Source of the DNA: Streptomyces roseoviridis
GTDB lineage: Bacteria > Actinomycetota > Actinomycetes > Streptomycetales > Streptomycetaceae
Direction of reading: 5' to 3'
DNA: 64,000 nt
Assembly (NCBI RefSeq): GCF_039535235.1
Contig: NZ_BAAAWU010000001.1
Span: 5,022,001-5,086,000 of the forward strand
In this document: positions 60,688 through 64,000 of the stretch, piece after piece
Numbering within the stretch: the stretch's first letter is position 1
Layout of the letters: every line of letters begins with the position of its first letter
Notes under the pieces: generated by a model
What the model was told of the DNA's origin: nothing
Seen by the model: only the letters and a program-made list of their open reading frames with translations
Databases searched by the model: none
Program-made: the position numbers and the translations under genes

Positions 60688-62934
60688 CTAGCCGTGGGTG
60701 CGTGGGCCCGGACGCTCCGTGGGAAGGGTCACCGGCGGTTCATTCTCCTGGTTCAGGAAGACCCTGCGGACCACGCGCTCCGCGGCGAAACCGTCGTCGA
60801 ACTCACAGAAGCGCCTCCGGAACTCGGTCCGCAGCTTGGCGGAGTCGTCGTCGGACCAGCGTCCCGAGAGGAAGACGTCCAGAAGGTCCGATTCGGTTTC
60901 CACCACGTGCCCCGGGGACTCCACGTGGATGTCGAAGTAGGTGCCGCGGGTCGCGCGGTACACCTCCCAGTCGTTGGCGTAGATGACCACCGGCCGGTCG
61001 AGCAGCGCGTAGTCGAACATCAGCGACGAGTAGTCGGTCAGCAGACAGTCGGCGGCCAGGAACAGCTCCTCCACCGACGGGTGGCGGCTGACGTCGATGA
61101 CGCCGCGGCCGCCCTTCGGGCCGCTGTCCGCCGGGCCGTCCAGGTGGAAGTAGTGGGCCCGGGACAGCACGGTGAAGCCCTCGCCGAGGCGGGCCGCCAG
61201 CTGCTCCAGGTCGAGCAGCGGCCGCGGCACGCCCTGGTAGTCGCGGTGCGTCGGTGCGTACAGGACGACGGTGGAGTCCGCGTCCAGGCCGAGCTTCTCG
61301 CGGGCCGCCCGCCGGTCCTCCTCGCCGGCCCGCACCAGGACGTCGTTGCGCGGGTAGCCGTAGTCGAGCGACTCGTACTCGGCGGGGTAGGCGCGGTCCC
61401 ACACGGCGGTGGTGAAGCTGTTGGACGAGACGCTGTAGTCCCAGCGGTCCACCCGCTTCATCAGCGTCTTCATGTCGAGGTCGCCCTGGGCGACGGGGAA
61501 CTCGACCAGGTCGACGCCCATCCGCTTGAGCGGGGTGCCGTGGTGCGTCTGCACGTGGATCTGGCCGGGGCGCTTGACCACCCGGGTCGGGAAGTTGACG
61601 TTGTTCACGAAGTACTTGCCGCGGGCCATCGCCCGCCAGAAGCCGAACGAACCGGGGTGGACGACCCGCGTGCCGGGCGGCGGGGTGTTGCGCGAACCGG
61701 GCTTGAGGACCCAGGTCGTCTTCACCTTCGGCGCCAGTTCCAGCAGCTTCTGGTGGACGGCGGCCGGGTTGCAGGCGTAGTCGGTGTTCCAGTACGCGGC
61801 GAAGACGGCCGTGTCGTTCTGCACCGGCAGCATCCGCTGGGCCCGGTAGTAGCCCGCGAGCACCGCGGAGCGCAGCGGCTTGCGCAGCTTGCGCGGGGCC
61901 GCCTTGACCCGGCGGGCCGTGCGGTAGGCGCGCCGGGCGGCACCGCGCAGCGGGGCGGGCAGCTTGGCGACGGCCCTGCGGGAGGCGGAGAGCCGGACGG
62001 CCGGCGGGCTGACGTGCCCGGCGGGGCGGTAGGTCTCCTCGTACCGGAGGAACTTCGCCCGGAACTCCTCGCGGGCCTCGGCGGGGAGCCGGCCGGGGGA
62101 GTTCTCGATCACCCGGAAGTGGGTGATCATCCGGTCGAAGAGGGGGCCGCGCCAGCGGTCGAACTCCGGGTGCGCGTCGAGGAACGCGAAGACCAGCTCG
62201 TACTGGTCGAAGACGTCGAAGTGCTTGCGGCTGGTGCTGTGCAGGATGCTGCCCTGGCGGCGCTGGCGGTAGTGCACGCACACCCGGGGGAGCACCGCGA
62301 TCGACTCGGCGGCGATCAGCACCGGGTAGGTCCAGGGCGTGTCCTCGTAGTAACCGTGCGGGTACTCGAAGCCCCAGCGCTTCACGAAGTCGTGGCGGTA
62401 CGCCTTGTTCCAGGCGACCTGGAGCAGGTCGAGCAGCGCCGGGTTGTCCGCCAGGCCGACGGCGCCGCTCGGGCTGTCCGCGAGGACCTTCGCCTTGGCG
62501 TTGGGGCTGATGCGGCCGTCCCAGTGCGTCCGGGAGTAGTCGAAGACCAGCAGCTCGGGGTCGGCGGTCTCGGCGAGGCGCTGGTCGATCGCCGCGAGGG
62601 CCCCCGGCAGCATCGTGTCGTCGCTGTCCAGGAACAGCAGGTAGGTGCCGTTCGCGCGGGCCATGCCCGCGTTCCTGGCCCGGCCGAGGCCCACGTTCTC
62701 GGCGAGCTGGACCGCCACCACCCGCGGGTCCGCCGCCGCGTACTCGTCCATGATCTCGCCGCACGCGTCCGGAGAGGCGTCGTTGACCGCGATCAGCTCG
62801 AAGTCCTCGAACGACTGGCCGAGGACGGAGTCCAGGCAGTCCCGCAGATACGCCTCGACGCGGAAGGCCGGGACGATGATGCTGAACCGGGGAGCGGCTG
62901 CCGATGGCCGGGCTGCTGCTTGCGTGGGAGTCAT
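60688..62934 (-). CDS. GT2 glycosyltransferase fused to CDP-glycerol glycerophosphotransferase (TagF-like), shorter
   Basis: A 748-residue fusion. The GT-A domain (about 15-230) has IIVPAFRVEAYLRDCL, NDASPDACG and LDSDD (102-106). A basic linker (RTARRVKAAPRKLRKPL, about 335-355) could bind the membrane surface. The phosphotransferase domain (about 370-745) has HVQTHHGTPLKRMGV, YPRNDVLVR, YAPTHRDYQG and LTDYSSLMFDYA. It is parallel to the larger enzyme but lacks its beta-rich middle. Two such enzymes side by side suggest a primer/polymerase division or a polymer with two phosphodiester links. The tail is Pro/Thr-rich. No SD is obvious. Confidence 0.88.
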   Translation of the reverse strand: MTPTQAAARPSAAAPRFSIIVPAFRVEAYLRDCLDSVLGQSFEDFELIAVNDASPDACGEIMDEYAAADPRVVAVQLAENVGLGRARNAGMARANGTYLLFLDSDDTMLPGALAAIDQRLAETADPELLVFDYSRTHWDGRISPNAKAKVLADSPSGAVGLADNPALLDLLQVAWNKAYRHDFVKRWGFEYPHGYYEDTPWTYPVLIAAESIAVLPRVCVHYRQRRQGSILHSTSRKHFDVFDQYELVFAFLDAHPEFDRWRGPLFDRMITHFRVIENSPGRLPAEAREEFRAKFLRYEETYRPAGHVSPPAVRLSASRRAVAKLPAPLRGAARRAYRTARRVKAAPRKLRKPLRSAVLAGYYRAQRMLPVQNDTAVFAAYWNTDYACNPAAVHQKLLELAPKVKTTWVLKPGSRNTPPPGTRVVHPGSFGFWRAMARGKYFVNNVNFPTRVVKRPGQIHVQTHHGTPLKRMGVDLVEFPVAQGDLDMKTLMKRVDRWDYSVSSNSFTTAVWDRAYPAEYESLDYGYPRNDVLVRAGEEDRRAAREKLGLDADSTVVLYAPTHRDYQGVPRPLLDLEQLAARLGEGFTVLSRAHYFHLDGPADSGPKGGRGVIDVSRHPSVEELFLAADCLLTDYSSLMFDYALLDRPVVIYANDWEVYRATRGTYFDIHVESPGHVVETESDLLDVFLSGRWSDDDSAKLRTEFRRRFCEFDDGFAAERVVRRVFLNQENEPPVTLPTERPGPRTHG

Positions 62935-63019
62935 GAGGGCGGGGCTCCGGGACGGGCGGGGGCGGGACGGACAGAATACGGCGGGGCGGCGGGAGGGCCC
63001 CGCCGCCCCGCGCGGACGG

Positions 63020-63961
63020 TCATCGAGAGCCGGTCAGGGCGTACCTCAGCAGAGTGCGCACGGCGTCGGGCCGGCGCAGGGCTCCTGGCAGCAGGGTCAG
63101 CGCGTGCAGCCGCATCGACAGGTGCAGCCGGGCGGCGCGGGCCGCCTTGGGCCAGCCGTGGCCGTCGAGCTCGGCGGCCACCTCCTGGAAGAAGCGGACG
63201 GCCTCGCCGAAGCGGGCGCCGGAGACGGCCTCGGAGGAGGACAGGCTGCCGGAGTGGCGCCGGTAGCGGAAGGCGGTGACCGGTTCGACCACCAGCTTCT
63301 CGCCCCGCCGGATCAGCTCGATGATCAGCGCCAGGTCCTGGATGACCGACAGGTCCTTGCGGAAGCCGATCTCCTTGACGACGTCGGCGCGCCAGACGAT
63401 CGAGGGGAAGTACAGCCAGTTGCCGCCGAGCAGGTTGGCGGCGAGCGGTTCGCCGGACAGCACCAGGCGCCGGCCGCCGGTCTTCGGGGCGTACAGCCGC
63501 TTCTTGACCTCGTCGCCGAGCGAGGTGGACGGGTTGCCGTGCTCGTCGATGACCTGGACGCCCGGCTGGTAGATCGCCGCGTCGGGCAGGGCCGTAACGG
63601 CCGCGCGCATGGTCGCCACGTAGTTCGGCAGCAGCAGGTCGTCGCTGCCGAGCATGCTGAAGTGCGTGGACTCGACGAGGTCGACGCACTTGGCGAAGTT
63701 CCCGGTGATGCCCAGGTTCGTCTCGTTGCGCTGGTACCGGACCCGGCTGTCGCCGAGGGAGGCGAACCACTCGGGTACGCCCTCCTCCTTGCCGTCGTCG
63801 ACGACGGTCAGCCGCCAGTTCTCGTCGGTCTGCTCCAGGACGCTGCGGACGGCGGCCTGCATCAGGCCGGTGTCGCCGTAGTGCGGCAGCATGATGTCGA
63901 GCGTGCCGAGGCGGTCGGTGCCGCCCGCCTCGCCGGGACCGGGGTTTCGCACCGCTGTCAC
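63020..63961 (-). CDS. GT2-family glycosyltransferase
   Basis: A 313-residue single-domain glycosyltransferase. IMLPHYGDTGLMQAAV, VVDDGKEEG and MLGSDDLLLP (Asp107-Asp108) fit the GT-A nucleotide-sugar site. The C-terminal part has RYRRHSGSLSSSEA and ends with amphipathic helices. It starts with GTG at 63961, overlapping the preceding stop codon by 4 bp (GTGA), so it is translationally coupled. GGAAGGGC serves as a possible SD inside the upstream gene. Sugar donor unknown; it should add a sugar to the same wall polymer. Confidence 0.88.
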   Translation of the reverse strand: MTAVRNPGPGEAGGTDRLGTLDIMLPHYGDTGLMQAAVRSVLEQTDENWRLTVVDDGKEEGVPEWFASLGDSRVRYQRNETNLGITGNFAKCVDLVESTHFSMLGSDDLLLPNYVATMRAAVTALPDAAIYQPGVQVIDEHGNPSTSLGDEVKKRLYAPKTGGRRLVLSGEPLAANLLGGNWLYFPSIVWRADVVKEIGFRKDLSVIQDLALIIELIRRGEKLVVEPVTAFRYRRHSGSLSSSEAVSGARFGEAVRFFQEVAAELDGHGWPKAARAARLHLSMRLHALTLLPGALRRPDAVRTLLRYALTGSR

Positions 63962-64000
63962 TTGCCCTTCCTCTTCGGGCCGAGGGCGGAGCGGCGGCTG
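63958..64000 (-). CDS. C-terminal fragment of an upstream gene, cut by the window edge
   Basis: The minus strand enters at 64000 in a frame that ends SRRSALGPKRKGK before the TGA at 63958-63960. It is basic and Gly/Lys-rich. Overlap by GTGA with the glycosyltransferase start shows that it is the preceding gene of the same operon. Only 13 residues are visible, so the product cannot be named. Confidence 0.6.
   Translation of the reverse strand, partial: SRRSALGPKRKGK

Overview
The window is 64 kb of very GC-rich DNA in which almost every reading frame ends its codons in G or C. GTG starts are frequent, spurious antisense ORFs are long, and four genes have a TANNNT or CANNNT -10 box exactly 6 nt before the start codon. 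Gene content and order (pepN, sodF, rpiB, tig-clpP1-clpP2-clpX, valS, folC-DUF4233-ndk, mreB-mreC-mreD-pbp2-rodA, a radical SAM pair, rne, rplU-rpmA-obg) match the central conserved chromosome of Streptomyces. I saw no insertion sequence, prophage, CRISPR array or rRNA operon.

1-23 kb is a loose metabolic and stress region. It holds a truncated secreted subtilase, a CGNR regulator divergent from a VOC protein, a PPOX-fold protein, an HPP membrane protein, a NUDIX hydrolase, a secreted serine hydrolase, an AbiEi/DUF559-like protein, aminopeptidase N divergent from a mycothiol-dependent nitroreductase-like protein, Fe/Mn superoxide dismutase, three paralogous APC amino-acid permeases, BioY, a BBE-type FAD oxidoreductase, RpiB, a Nei-type glycosylase, an Eis-like acetyltransferase, and a membrane PP2C phosphatase followed by an HD hydrolase. 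22.9-23.3 kb carries tRNA-Gly(TCC) and tRNA-Pro(TGG), on opposite strands.

23.4-36 kb is the protein quality-control and housekeeping block: trigger factor, ClpP1, ClpP2, ClpX, a PGPYG-repeat membrane protein, ValS, an unpaired histidine kinase, FolC, DUF4233 and Ndk. 35.7-42 kb is the rod/spore-wall operon mreB-mreC-mreD-PBP2-RodA. 42-55.3 kb holds a CYTH-CHAD protein, a B12-type radical SAM protein (TIGR03960 type) and its partner (TIGR03936 type) separated by an extraordinary Trp/Arg-rich repeat protein, a giant RNase E/G, GalU, and L21-L27-Obg. 55.4-64 kb on the minus strand is a wall-glycopolymer cluster: two GT2 plus CDP-glycerol-type glycerophosphotransferase fusion enzymes, a polytopic membrane protein, a further GT2, and the tail of one more gene. 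Several of these genes are joined by 4-bp GTGA overlaps.

Regulatory DNA read directly includes a near-perfect SigR promoter before the nitroreductase-like gene, a Nur box over the sodF start site, a ClgR box with a SigR-like promoter before clpP1, a highly structured leader before rplU, a hairpin that would hide the ribosome-binding site of the FAD oxidoreductase, and a leader motif shared by two permeases. The best candidates for something undescribed are the radical SAM pair split by the Trp-rich repeat protein beside rne-rplU-rpmA, the structured L21 leader, and the GT2-TagF wall cluster close to the mre operon.
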